Shown here in pieces: positions 23,486-32,804 of a DNA stretch of 64,000 bases. How positions within the stretch are numbered: position 1 is the first letter of the stretch; every line of letters begins with the position of its first letter. The position numbers were made by a program, and so were the translations under genes. Where the stretch lies: contig NC_091307.1 of NCBI RefSeq assembly GCF_038502225.1, positions 25,250,868 through 25,314,867 of the forward strand, given 5' to 3'. The notes beneath the pieces are model-generated. The model did no database searches and had not been told where the DNA came from. It saw only the letters and a program-made list of their open reading frames with translations. Origin of the DNA: Cherax quadricarinatus (taxonomy: Eukaryota > Arthropoda > Malacostraca > Decapoda > Parastacidae).

Positions 23486-25864
23486 GTGATAAGAAATGTT
23501 ACCATATCAAAAACAATATACTCAGATCACAACATAATTGAGGTTCAGTCATGTATGCGCGGAGCCCCAGACCGACATAATGAGATTAGTCACGAGGGAG
23601 CATTCACCAAATTCAACTTCAATAACAAAAACATAAAGTGGGACCAAGTAAACCAAGTCCTAACCGATATAAGCTGGGAAGATATACTAAGCAGCACAGA
23701 CCCCAACTTATGCCTAGAACAGATTAACTCGGTGGCACTCGATGTATGCACAAGGCTTATTCCTCTAAGAAAAAGGAGGAGTAGATGTAAAACAGAAAGA
23801 GACAGGCGCTCCCTTTACAGGCGACGGAAAAGAATAACAGAGCGGCTAAAAGAGGTCAATATATCTGAAATGCGTAGGGAGACACTGGTCAGAGAAATAG
23901 CAAGCATCGAACTTAAGCTAAAAGAATCCTTTAGGAGTCAGGAATCGCGGGAAGAACTAAAAGCCATAAATGAAATCGAAAGAAACCCAAAGTATTTCTT
24001 CTCCTATGCCAAATCAAAATCGAGAACAACGTCCAGTATTGGGCCCCTACTTCAACAAGATGGGTCCTACACGGATGACAGCAAGGAAATGAGTGAACTA
24101 CTCAAGTCCCAATATGACTCAGTTTTTAGCAAGCCGCTAACCAGACTGAGAGTCGAAGATCAAAATGAATTTTTTATGAGAGAGCCACAAAATTTGATGA
24201 ACACAAGCCTATCCGATGTTATCCTGACGCCAAATGACTTCGAACAGGCGATAAATGACATGCCCATGCACTCTGCCCCAGGGCCAGACTCATGGAACTC
24301 TGTGTTCATCAAGAACTGCAAGAAGCCCCTATCACGAGCCTTTTCCATCCTATGGAGAGGGAGCATGGACACGGGGGTTGTCCCACAGTTACTAAAAACA
24401 ACAGACATAGCCCCACTCCACAAAGGGGGCAGTAAAGCAACAGCAAAGAACTACAGACCAATAGCACTAACATCCCATATCATAAAAATCTTTGAAAGGG
24501 TCCTAAGAAGCAAGATCACCACCCATCTAGAAACCCATCAGTTACACAACCCAGGGCAACATGGGTTTAGAACAGGTCGCTCTTGTCTGTCTCAACTATT
24601 GGATCACTACGACAAGGTCCTAAATGCACTAGAAGACAAAAAGAATGCAGATGTAATATATACAGACTTTGCAAAAGCCTTCGACAAGTGTGACCATGGC
24701 GTAATAGCGCACAAAATGCGTGCTAAAGGAATAACAGGAAAAGTCGGTCGATGGATCTATAATTTCCTCACTAACAGAACACAGAGAGTAGTCGTCAACA
24801 GAGTAAAGTCCGAGGCAGCTACGGTGAAAAGCTCTGTTCCACAAGGCACAGTACTCGTTCCCATCTTGTTCCTCATCCTCATATCCGACATAGACAAGGA
24901 TGTCAGCCACAGCACCGTGTCTTCCTTTGCAGATGACACCCGAATCTGCATGACAGTGTCTTCCATTGCAGACACTGCAAAGCTCCAGGCGGACATCAAC
25001 CAAATCTTTCAGTGGGCTGCAGAAAACAATATGAAGTTCAACGATGAGAAATTTCAATTACTCAGATATGGTAAACATGAGGAAATTAAATCTTCATCAG
25101 AGTACAAAACAAATTCTGGCCACAAAATAGAGCGAAACACCAACGTCAAAGACCTGGGAGTGATCATGTCGGAGGATCTCACCTTCAAGGACCATAACAT
25201 TGTATCAATCGCATCTGCTAGAAAAATGACAGGATGGATAATGAGAACCTTCAAAACTAGGGAGGCCAAGCCCATGATGACACTCTTCAGGTCACTTGTT
25301 CTATCTAGGCTGGAATATTGCTGCACACTAACAGCACCTTTCAAGGCAGGTGAAATTGCCGACCTAGAAAATGTACAGAGAACTTTCACGGCGCGCATAA
25401 CGGAGATAAAACACCTCAATTATTGGGAGCGCTTGAGGTTCCTAAACCTGTATTCCCTGGAACGCAGGAGGGAGAGATACATGATTATATACACCTGGAA
25501 AATCCTAGAGGGACTAGTACCGAACTTGCACACGAGAATCAGTCACTACGAAAGCAAAAGACTTGGCAGACGATGCACCATCCCCCCAATGAAAAGCAGG
25601 GGTGTCACTAGCACGTTAAGAGACCATACAATAAGTGTCAGGGGCCCGAGACTGTTCAACTGCCTCCCAGCACACATAAGGGGGATTACCAACAGACCCC
25701 TGGCAGTCTTCAAGCTGGCACTGGACAAGCACCTAAAGTCGGTTCCGGATCAGCCGGGCTGTGGCTCGTACGTTGGTTTGCGTGCAGCCAGCAGCAACAG
25801 CCTGGTTGATCAGGCTCTGATCCACCAGGAGGCCTGGTCACAGACCGGGCCGCGGGGGCGTTGA
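23486..25864 (+). CDS. LINE A copy A3, ORF2 open frame of 792 codons (5'-truncated)
   Basis: It encodes the linker after the endonuclease (VTISKTIYSDHNIIEVQS), the whole reverse transcriptase (AKNYRPIALTSHIIKIFERV, DFAKAFDKCDHG, SSVPQGTV, catalytic FADDTRICM) and the C-terminal region to the normal stop. No internal stop or frameshift. The endonuclease is missing, so the copy cannot mobilise alone. The element ends at about 25899 with CTCCAGGTAAACTCCAGGTA. Its first Met comes from flanking sequence. It lies in LINE B. Confidence 0.9.
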   Translation: MIRNVTISKTIYSDHNIIEVQSCMRGAPDRHNEISHEGAFTKFNFNNKNIKWDQVNQVLTDISWEDILSSTDPNLCLEQINSVALDVCTRLIPLRKRRSRCKTERDRRSLYRRRKRITERLKEVNISEMRRETLVREIASIELKLKESFRSQESREELKAINEIERNPKYFFSYAKSKSRTTSSIGPLLQQDGSYTDDSKEMSELLKSQYDSVFSKPLTRLRVEDQNEFFMREPQNLMNTSLSDVILTPNDFEQAINDMPMHSAPGPDSWNSVFIKNCKKPLSRAFSILWRGSMDTGVVPQLLKTTDIAPLHKGGSKATAKNYRPIALTSHIIKIFERVLRSKITTHLETHQLHNPGQHGFRTGRSCLSQLLDHYDKVLNALEDKKNADVIYTDFAKAFDKCDHGVIAHKMRAKGITGKVGRWIYNFLTNRTQRVVVNRVKSEAATVKSSVPQGTVLVPILFLILISDIDKDVSHSTVSSFADDTRICMTVSSIADTAKLQADINQIFQWAAENNMKFNDEKFQLLRYGKHEEIKSSSEYKTNSGHKIERNTNVKDLGVIMSEDLTFKDHNIVSIASARKMTGWIMRTFKTREAKPMMTLFRSLVLSRLEYCCTLTAPFKAGEIADLENVQRTFTARITEIKHLNYWERLRFLNLYSLERRRERYMIIYTWKILEGLVPNLHTRISHYESKRLGRRCTIPPMKSRGVTSTLRDHTISVRGPRLFNCLPAHIRGITNRPLAVFKLALDKHLKSVPDQPGCGSYVGLRAASSNSLVDQALIHQEAWSQTGPRGR

Positions 25865-25901
25865 CCCCCGGAACTCTCTCCAGGTAAACTCCAGGTAATT
25901 G

Positions 25902-28237
25902 AGTTTTTGCATAGTGTGAGATGGACATGAGGAACATCAAAGAGTGATCTGTGCCTTGTGTTATGGTCATGTGTTCTCTTGAGGTTGGTAAGGAGACGTT
26001 TGAGGGGAGGGTTTATATCCGAGTTAAGTTTTCTATGTATGAAGTAGGTACAATAATAAGTATGGATGTTTTGTATGGTGAGTAGGTTTAGAGTTTTGAA
26101 TACTGGTGGAATGTGCTGCCTGTAGTGGGAATTTGTTATCATTCTGACTGCAGCCTTTTGTTGGGTAATTAATGGCGAGATGGCTAATTGTTGTTGAGCC
26201 CCATTCACAAATTCCATAGGTGAGATAGGGGTAAATAAGTGAGTGATATAGGACCAGGAGGGCTGACTGTGGAACATAGTACCGTATCTTCGATAGTATG
26301 CCTACGGTCTTGGAAATTTTCTTGGAAATTTGTTGTATATGTGTTTAAAATATGAGTCTATTATCAAGGTGGATTCCTAAGAATTTTCCCTCTGTGAGCT
26401 TTGTGATAGGTGATCTGTTTACCATTATGTTAAGAGGGACATCTGTAGCTCTGTTACCAAACTGAATGAAGTAGGTTTTGTCAATGTTGAGAGTAAGTTT
26501 GTTAGTCCTCATCCAGGTAGACATTTTCTGTAATTCGGTATTCACAGTATTGGCTAGCATGACTGGGCTCGGGTGAGAGAAGACGTTTGTAGTGTCATCT
26601 GCAAATAGTGTGGGTTTGAGTAGTTGCGATGCATTTGGTAAGTCATTTATGTAAACGAGAAAGAGAAGAGGGCCAAGGACACTTCCCTGTGGGACACCAA
26701 CTGTAATTGGCTGTGCGGAAGAGTTTGCTCCATTTGTGTACACATATTGGCTTCTGTTGCTGAGGTATGACTTTAGGTAGTTGAGGGAGTGCCCTCTTAT
26801 ACCATAGTGCGACAATTTTATGTGGAGCAAGTCGTGGTCAACTATATCAAAAGCTTTACGTAAATCAATGAAGATTCCCAGTGGGACTTCTTTTTTCTCT
26901 ATTGCAGTGTATATTTGTTCTAGCATGTGTATAATAGCATCATTCGTATTTTTATTAGGCCTGAACCCAAACTGACAGGGGTTATGTATGTTGTTGGAGA
27001 TGAGATAGGAATAGATTCGCTTATGAATTAATTTTTCGAAGATTTTAGAGAGAGGGTGTAAGTTGGATATTGGCCTATAGTTATTCAAGTCTGGTCTCCT
27101 CTATGGATCGGGGTGACCCTCGCTATTTTGAGAACTGTAGGGAAGGTAGAGGATTCGATGGATTTGTTAAAGAGTGTTGCAATGATTGGTGACAGCACTT
27201 GCGACACTTTTTTGTATATACAGGGTGGTGAGGTATTTAAATCTCCTGTCTTTGTTTTTTAGTGTGTTGATAATAAGGGAGACTTCTATTGGGTTAGTCG
27301 GAGCTAGTAACAGTGTGTTCGGGTAGTTGCCAGTGAGGTAGTCATTGGGTGGGGTATTTGAGCTTGGGATTTTATTGGCAAGGTTTTTTCTATGGTGGAG
27401 AAGAAATCATTGAGTCTGCTGTTTCATTTGGTGGGAGTTGGGGGTTCATCTGGCTTTGTTAGTTCAATTGCGCTGTTTCGTGATGTCTTTTTTGTTCCTA
27501 GAATTTCTGATAGGGTTTTCCAGGTCTTTTTTTATACCACCTTTTAAGTTGGATAATCTGTTTTCATAATCAGGCTGGTTAGGATTGACGAGTAACGTTT
27601 TGTTTGGTCTCTGGTTGTGTGACCCATTCTGTACTGTTTTTCGTATAGGTGCTTTGTATTTATGGATTTGAGGATGCTGGGTGTTAGCCAGGGACTGTTC
27701 AGTCTCTTAGCTGTCATCTGTTTAGTTTTTTAGGGCAGTGCTTGTTATAGAGGTACTGTTTTTTTTTTAGAAAATTATTAATACTTTCGTCGATATCTGT
27801 ATAGATTTCTAGCTCAGTATGCCCATCAGTGTTTGTCACTGCTGTTGTGAAGTTATTAATGGCTGCCTCATTCTGAAGTCTGAAAGTGGCTTTAGTAGAG
27901 TCTTGGGGTAGTTTGCCTAGATTAGTTATGAGGAAGGTAGGGTAGTGGTCTGTGCTTTTATCTGTGATTATGCCTGATTTTAAAGGAGATATGGTGTTGG
28001 TCCAGATGTGGTCTAGTAGGTTTTGTTACTGTTGGTAGCAACAAGCAAATACTCATAGTGTTTGTGAATTCAGTAACGTGTGGGTCCTGGTCTTGCAGGA
28101 GATTTATATTGAAGTCACCTGAGAGTAGTAAGTGATCTTTATTCATGCGTGCATCAGTTATCATACTTCCTAGGTTTTCACTAAAACGGCTAATGTTTGA
28201 CTGTGGTACTCTGTAGATGTTTATCACTGTGAGAGGT
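25902..28237 (-). pseudogene. LINE B ORF2 remnant (endonuclease and reverse transcriptase)
   Basis: Read on the minus strand: an endonuclease piece at 28235-27958 (VINIYRVPQ, LLLSGDFNINLLQDQDPHV); a decayed stretch; reverse transcriptase at 27088-26345 (NNYRPISNLHPLSKIFEKL, FIDLRKAFDIVDHDLL, VGVPQGSVLGPLLFLVYIND, catalytic FADDT); and the C-terminal part at 26277-25905 (ITQQKAAVRMITNSHY, RTHDHNTRHRSLFDVPHV). Several frameshifts and stops separate the pieces. Sequence style fits the jockey superfamily and is clearly distinct from LINE A. Confidence 0.85.
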
Positions 28238-28333
28238 TTCTGGAGAGGCATCCTGTTCCTCTCTGTGAGAATTGTCAAGTTCCAGTATCTGTTAGCCACA
28301 TTCTGTTGGACTGCCCACTCTATCAGCGAACAC

Positions 28334-28497
28334 CCCTCAAGGAAGGTTCCTTGATGTTGGTGAGGGGCTCTTGATTTAGGGAATTGGATCTGTGCTCCAG
28401 TTCCCCGAATTAAGCCTGAATGCCTTCCACATCCCCCCCCCAGGCACTGTATAATCCTCCGGGTTTAGCGCTTCCCCCTTGATTATAATAATAATAA
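28334..28497 (+). mobile_element. 164-bp SINE with LINE I-like ends, 13-bp TSD
   Basis: Flanked by TATCAGCGAACAC at 28321-28333 and 28498-28510. It begins CCCTCAAGGAAGGTTCCTTG and ends CACTGTATAATCCTCCGGG, TTTAGCGCTTCC and (ATA)n. Its 3' end matches LINE I's 3' end. A second complete copy is at 63498-63660. It interrupts the LINE I Cys/His motif. Confidence 0.88.
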
Positions 28498-28837
28498 TAT
28501 CAGCGAACACTCAGAATTTACATCTAACGTCATCTCCACTGCTGCCCTTTCTTTACCTTCCCTTCTTGCTGACGGTCCCTCCTATAATCTGGACTCTCTC
28601 ATCGCCTTTTTTGACAGCAACTGATTTACTACACAAACTCTGAGGATGATGATGTCTCTGACACTTGTCAGCCCTTTCCATCTTAATCTCTAGCTACCCT
28701 CTACCCCTGCACTATCCACTGCCCCTCTACACTCCATAACCTGATAATCATCCCTTTCCCTCTTATTACCCATTACCCCTGCATCCTTCCCTGCCCTGCT
28801 GCACTGTATAACCCTTGTGGTTTAGCACATCTTTCTG

Positions 28838-28839
28838 AT

Positions 28840-28905
<66 letters not shown>
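28838..28905. repeat. (ATA)n microsatellite, terminal tract of LINE I
   Basis: More than twenty ATA units directly after the LINE I terminus; ordinary for this family, which always ends in ATA repeats. Confidence 0.9.
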
Positions 28906-28906
<1 letters not shown>

Positions 28907-28954
28907 GAATATTAATTCTTTTGTATTCATTGTAAACTCCTAAATTTACACTTT

Positions 28955-29012
28955 ATTGTTACTTCCTTATTAGTCTTAGTTTGCCTGAAATGCTCTGCAT
29001 ATATATTGTGGA
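28955..29012 (+). repeat. LINE B-type 3'UTR motif
   Basis: TTAGTCTTAGTTTGCCTGAA followed by ATGCTCTGCATA matches the LINE B 3'UTR motif. Confidence 0.5.
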
Positions 29013-29063
29013 AAATAATGTATTTTCCAGAAAAAATACAGTGTATATTTTATGTAAATTAGT

Positions 29064-29248
29064 GTTTACCTGGAGTTTACCTGGAGAGAGTTTCGGGGGT
29101 CAACGCCCCCGCGGCCCGGTCTGTGACCAGGCCTCCTGGTGGATCAGCGCCTGATCAACCAGGCTGTTGCTGCTGGCTGCACGCAAACCAACGTACGAGC
29201 CACAGCCCGGCTGATCAGGAACTGACTTTAGGTGCTTGTCCAGTGTAA
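29064..29248 (-). mobile_element. LINE A 3' fragment (A4)
   Basis: About 185 bp: on the minus strand it runs from within the last codons (GACAAGCACCTAAAGTCAG) to the CTCCAGGTAAACTCCAGGTA terminus. Confidence 0.9.
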
Positions 29249-29289
29249 CATACTGTATTTAATAAAAATTTGTCATAAAAAATGGGAAG

Positions 29290-29810
29290 CCTGCACCTGC
29301 GCAGAGAAGACTCGCCATTGTTTTTTGAATTGAGTAACAAACGTTAGTGAATATTGGGAAGAATTTTCGTGCTCTAGAGGTAAAATTGGGCTGACACCTC
29401 TCAAATAGGAGCCGAGATTGTTGGATGTGCATTCCTGCATAACTTGAGATATCAGGCGACTTGACAAGACAGCTCCAGGAACCTCAGATAAGTTTGTTTA
29501 TGTTTGTAACTCTGGCCAGTGTTATTTTCATGGATAGACAGTGAGGTTTTCTGAGTATGATACACCTTGATCTCCAGTCAAATTGGTGAGTGATTTTAAG
29601 ATATTCTCCTTCTGTTATGTAAATGTGTTTATATATAATAATTTATTAATTTAATATACAGTCCACAAATTTATATATTTACCAAAATTCTTGGTGATGC
29701 ATATTTCATTTGTAATTAATAGGTCCAGAGCAACTTGTGGATATGACAGTGGTAGGTATCGAAGGGGGACATTTTTTGCGACCTAGGTGTCCCAAATTCC
29801 TACTTGTCTA
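29290..29810 (+). repeat. Repeat C, uninterrupted copy
   Basis: A 521-bp sequence starting CCTGCACCTGCGCAGAGAAG and ending CCCAAATTCCTACTTGTCTA. The first 86 bases recur at 50669-50754. The last 424 bases recur at 62673-63096 with no indel and, by eye, two substitutions. It contains a donor-like GGTGAGTG (GT at 29586) and an acceptor-like TAATTAATAG (AG at 29721-29722). I do not recognise the family. Confidence 0.8.
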
Positions 29811-29812
29811 TG

Positions 29813-30243
29813 TACCTGGAGTTTACCTGGAGAGAGTTCCAGGGGTCAACGCCCCCGCGGCCCGGTCTGTGACCAAGCCTCCTGGTGGATCAGAGCCTGA
29901 TCAACCAGGCTGTTGCTGCTGGCTGCACGCAAACCAACGTACGAGCCACAGCCCGGCTGATCAGGAACTGACTTTAGGTGCTTGTCCAGTGCCAGCTTGA
30001 AGACTACCAGGGGTCTGTTGGTAATCCCCCTTATGTGTGCTGGGAGGCAGTTGAACAGTCTCGGGCCCCCGACACTTATTGTATGGTCTCTTAACGTGCT
30101 AGTGACACCCCTGCTTTTCATTGGGGGGATGCTGCATCGTCTGCCAAGTCTTTTGCTTTCGTAGTGAGTGATTTTCGTGTGCAAGTTCGGTACTAGTCCC
30201 TCTAGGATTTTCCAGGTGTATATAATCATGTATCTCTCCCGCC
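29813..30243 (-). mobile_element. LINE A 3' fragment (A5), ending at a hairpin
   Basis: The last about 430 bp of LINE A on the minus strand (RRERYMIIYTWKILEGLVPN through the terminus). Its 5' edge forms a perfect 17-bp inverted repeat with the neighbouring sequence (30227-30243 and 30249-30265). Confidence 0.88.
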
Positions 30244-30265
30244 TGCAAGGCGGGAGAGATACATG

Positions 30266-31200
30266 CAAGGTGGGAGTTGTCGGTTGCTTTTTTGGGAGAG
30301 AGTTGCAGAGGTTGGCAGAAGAGTTTGGTAGGATCTGTAAAAGGAGGAAACTAAAATTGAACATAGGAAAGAGTAAGGCGATAAGGATGACAAATTTAGG
30401 TAATGAAAAATTGGAGGGAAGGAGTGTGGAGGAAATGAATGTACGTATTCAGATATTCGGGAGTGGTCTTATCAGCAGATGGGTCTGTGAAAGATGAGGT
30501 AAACCATAGAATTGATGAGGGAGGGGGGGGGAGGAGAAAGGCAAGTGGTGTATTGAAGAGTCCTTTGAGATGAAACATTGGCCATGTAAGCAAGGAGGGG
30601 AATATGAGCGTAAAGTTGTACCAACACTATGGTGTGTGTGAAGCATGGACAGTGAATGTTGCTGCAAGAAGGCTAGAGGCAGATGTAGTGTCTGAGGGCA
30701 ATATGCAGTGTGAATATAATGCAGAGAATCGATAGTTTGTAAATTAGGAGGTGCGGGGGTTAAAATTATCGAGAGGGCAGAGAGGGGTTGCTGAGGTTTC
30801 CATGTTTAGAAAATATGGAACAAAATAGAATGACTTGGAGAGTGCATAAATCTGTAAGGGAAGGAAGGTGGGGTAGGGGTCAACCTAGGGAAGGTCGGAG
30901 GGAGGGAGGGAGGGGGGGGGGAAGAGTTGTGCAAGGTGCATGTCAGTGTTAGTGTAAGTAAGTGAATGGACAGTTTTTATTACTTGATGTGCTGTTGGAG
31001 TGAGCAGGATATTTATGAAGAGATTCGGGTAATATGGCAGGCTGGACTTTAATCCTGGAGGAGGGAAGTACAGTGCCTGCACTCTGAAGGAATGGTATTG
31101 ATAAGTTGCAGTTTAATAACTAGTGTAGGCATGCCTCTGGAAAGTGATGGAGTGAAGAGTTTCTTTTGGGTTACCCTGCCTTGGTGGGGAAATGGCAGAT

Positions 31201-31238
<38 letters not shown>
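30266..31238 (+). mobile_element. LINE D 3' part, 5'-truncated, with poly(A)
   Basis: An open stretch at about 30291-30497 encodes LQRLAEEFGRICKRRKLKLN and IGKSKAIRM, a palm-to-thumb segment of a LINE reverse transcriptase. Further on, decayed RVHKSVREGR is visible near 30840. It ends GGGTTACCCTGCCTTGGTGG, AAATGGCAGATG and a run of about 33 A. Family placement (perhaps RTE-like) is tentative. The reading frame is broken. Confidence 0.75.
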
Positions 31239-31240
<2 letters not shown>

Positions 31241-31421
31241 CAAAAATTTCTATTATTGGATGGGGGAAGTGTCCCCTCATCCTTAGAATGTGACTGATTA
31301 CCAAGTATGCATCTATGAACAGATGCAGCCAGGTCTCCTTGCTCTTGTCAAATTGGTTAAATATTTGAACCCTGAGGTTCACTCCAAAAGATTTTAGTGA
31401 TTTACACTAAATTTGAGAATA
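31239..31421. other. Unassigned sequence
   Basis: No gene or repeat recognised. Confidence 0.5.
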
Positions 31422-31640
31422 CAGTGGTCTCTCGTTTATAGTCGTTAATCAGTTTCTAGAAGTGCGACGATTATCGAAATAGACCATTTTCGAATATTTT
31501 TCCCCATAAGAAATAATGTAAATAAAATTAATCCGTTCCTGACACCCAGAAGTATTAAAACAAATTTTTTTTACATGAAATATAGATGCAGTACATAAAC
31601 AATACAATGGGACATGATGAATGAAACATTAACAGCATAA
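31422..31640. mobile_element. Tigger-like DNA transposon fragment
   Basis: Begins CAGTGGTCTCTCGTTTATAG after TA (31420-31421), like a pogo/Tigger terminal repeat. No matching right end is present; the LINE A fragment at 31641 abuts it. Confidence 0.55.
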
Positions 31641-31970
31641 CAGACGATGCACCATCCCCCCAATGAAAAGCAGGGGTGTCACTAGCACGTTAAGAGACCA
31701 TACAATAAGTGTCAGGGGCCCGAGACTGTTCAACTGCCTCCCAGCACACATAAGGGGGATTACCAACAGACCCCTGGCAGTCTTCAAGCTGGCACTGGAC
31801 AAGCACCTAAAGTCAGTTCCTGATCAGCCGGGCTGTGGCTCGTACGTTGGTTTGCGTGCAGCCAGCAGCAACAGCCTGGTTGATCAGGCGCTGATCCACC
31901 AGGAGGCCTGGTCACAGACCGGGCCGCGGGGGCATTGACCCCCGAAACTCTCTCCAGGTAAACTCCAGGT
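31641..31970 (+). mobile_element. LINE A 3' fragment (A6), inverted against A7
   Basis: Starts CAGACGATGCACCATCCCCC and runs to the LINE A terminus. It abuts, in opposite orientation, the minus-strand LINE A copy A7. The fragment A10 (49576-49901) starts at the same base of LINE A. Confidence 0.9.
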
Positions 31971-32804
31971 ATCTCTCCCTCCTGCGTTCCAGGGAATACA
32001 GGTTTAGGAACCTCAAGCACTCCCAATAATTGAGGTGTTTTATCTCCGTTATGCGCGCCGTGAAAGTTCTCTGTACATTTTCTAGGTCGGCAATTTCACC
32101 TGCCTTGAAAGGTGCTGTTAGTGTGCAGCAATATTCCAGCCTAGATAGAACAAGTGACCTGAAGAGTGTCATCATGGGCTTGGCCTCCCTAGTTTTGAAG
32201 GTTCTCATTATCCATCCTGTCATTTTTCTGGCAGATGCGATTGAAACAATGTTATGGTCCTTGAAGGTGAGATCCTCCGACATGATCACTCCCAGGTCTT
32301 TGACGTTGGTGTTTCGCTCTATTTTGTGGCCAGAATTTGTTTTGTACTCTGATGAAGATTTAATTTCCTCATGTTTACCATATCTGAGTAATTGAAATTT
32401 CTCATCGTTAAACTTCATATTGTTTTCTGCAGCCCACTGAAAGATTTGGTTGATGTTCGCCTGGAGCCTTGCAATGTCTGCAATGGAAGACACTGTCATG
32501 CAGATTCGTGTCTCATCTGCAAAGGACGACACGGTGCTGTGGCTGACATCCTTGTCTATGTCAGATATGAGGATAAGGAACAAGATGGGAGCAAGTACTG
32601 TGCCTTGTGGAACAGAGCTTTTCATCGTAGCTGCCTCGGACTTTACTCTGTTGACTACTACTCTGTGTTCCATCGACCGACTTTTCCCGTTATTCCTTTA
32701 GCACGCATTTTGTGCGCTATTACGCCATGGTCACACTTGTCGAAGGCTTTTGCAAAGTCTGTATATATTACATCTGCATTCTTTTTGTCTTCTAGTGCAT
32801 TTAA

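Larger units (their letters stand above)
21147..28237 (-). mobile_element. LINE B, 5'-truncated, hosting two LINE A copies
   Basis: The 3' end is at 21147 on the minus strand, closing in (AATA)n. The 3'UTR (to about 21350) contains the GCCCATAATGCTCTGC motif. The element is interrupted by LINE A2 (21351-23190), a LINE I tail (23381-23436) and LINE A3 (23486-25899). Coding remnants follow from 25902 to 28237. It lies inside the RNase H region of LINE I. Confidence 0.8.
20871..28905 (+). mobile_element. LINE I, 5'-truncated, split by LINE B and by a SINE
   Basis: The left part (20871-21146) encodes RNase H (GNEQADTAV with the catalytic Asp, then LRIGHTRLTYG). The right part resumes at about 28238 with ERHPVPLCENCQVPVSVSHI, the Cys/His motif after RNase H, and continues after a SINE (28334-28497) into the 3'UTR. 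It ends CTGTATAACCCTTGTGGTTT, AGCACATC and a long (ATA)n tract (28838-28905). Two halves of one protein in the same orientation, with a LINE between them, show a nested insertion. The presence of RNase H places it in the I group. Confidence 0.82.

Noticed and set aside
29737..30000. 87-codon frame MDMTVVGIEGG
   Set aside because: It runs from repeat C into antisense LINE A; no own domain.
31641..32804. Twin-priming inversion
   Set aside because: Twin priming inverts the 5' part of a LINE. Here the reversed piece is the 3' end, so a separate insertion or a later inversion is more likely.
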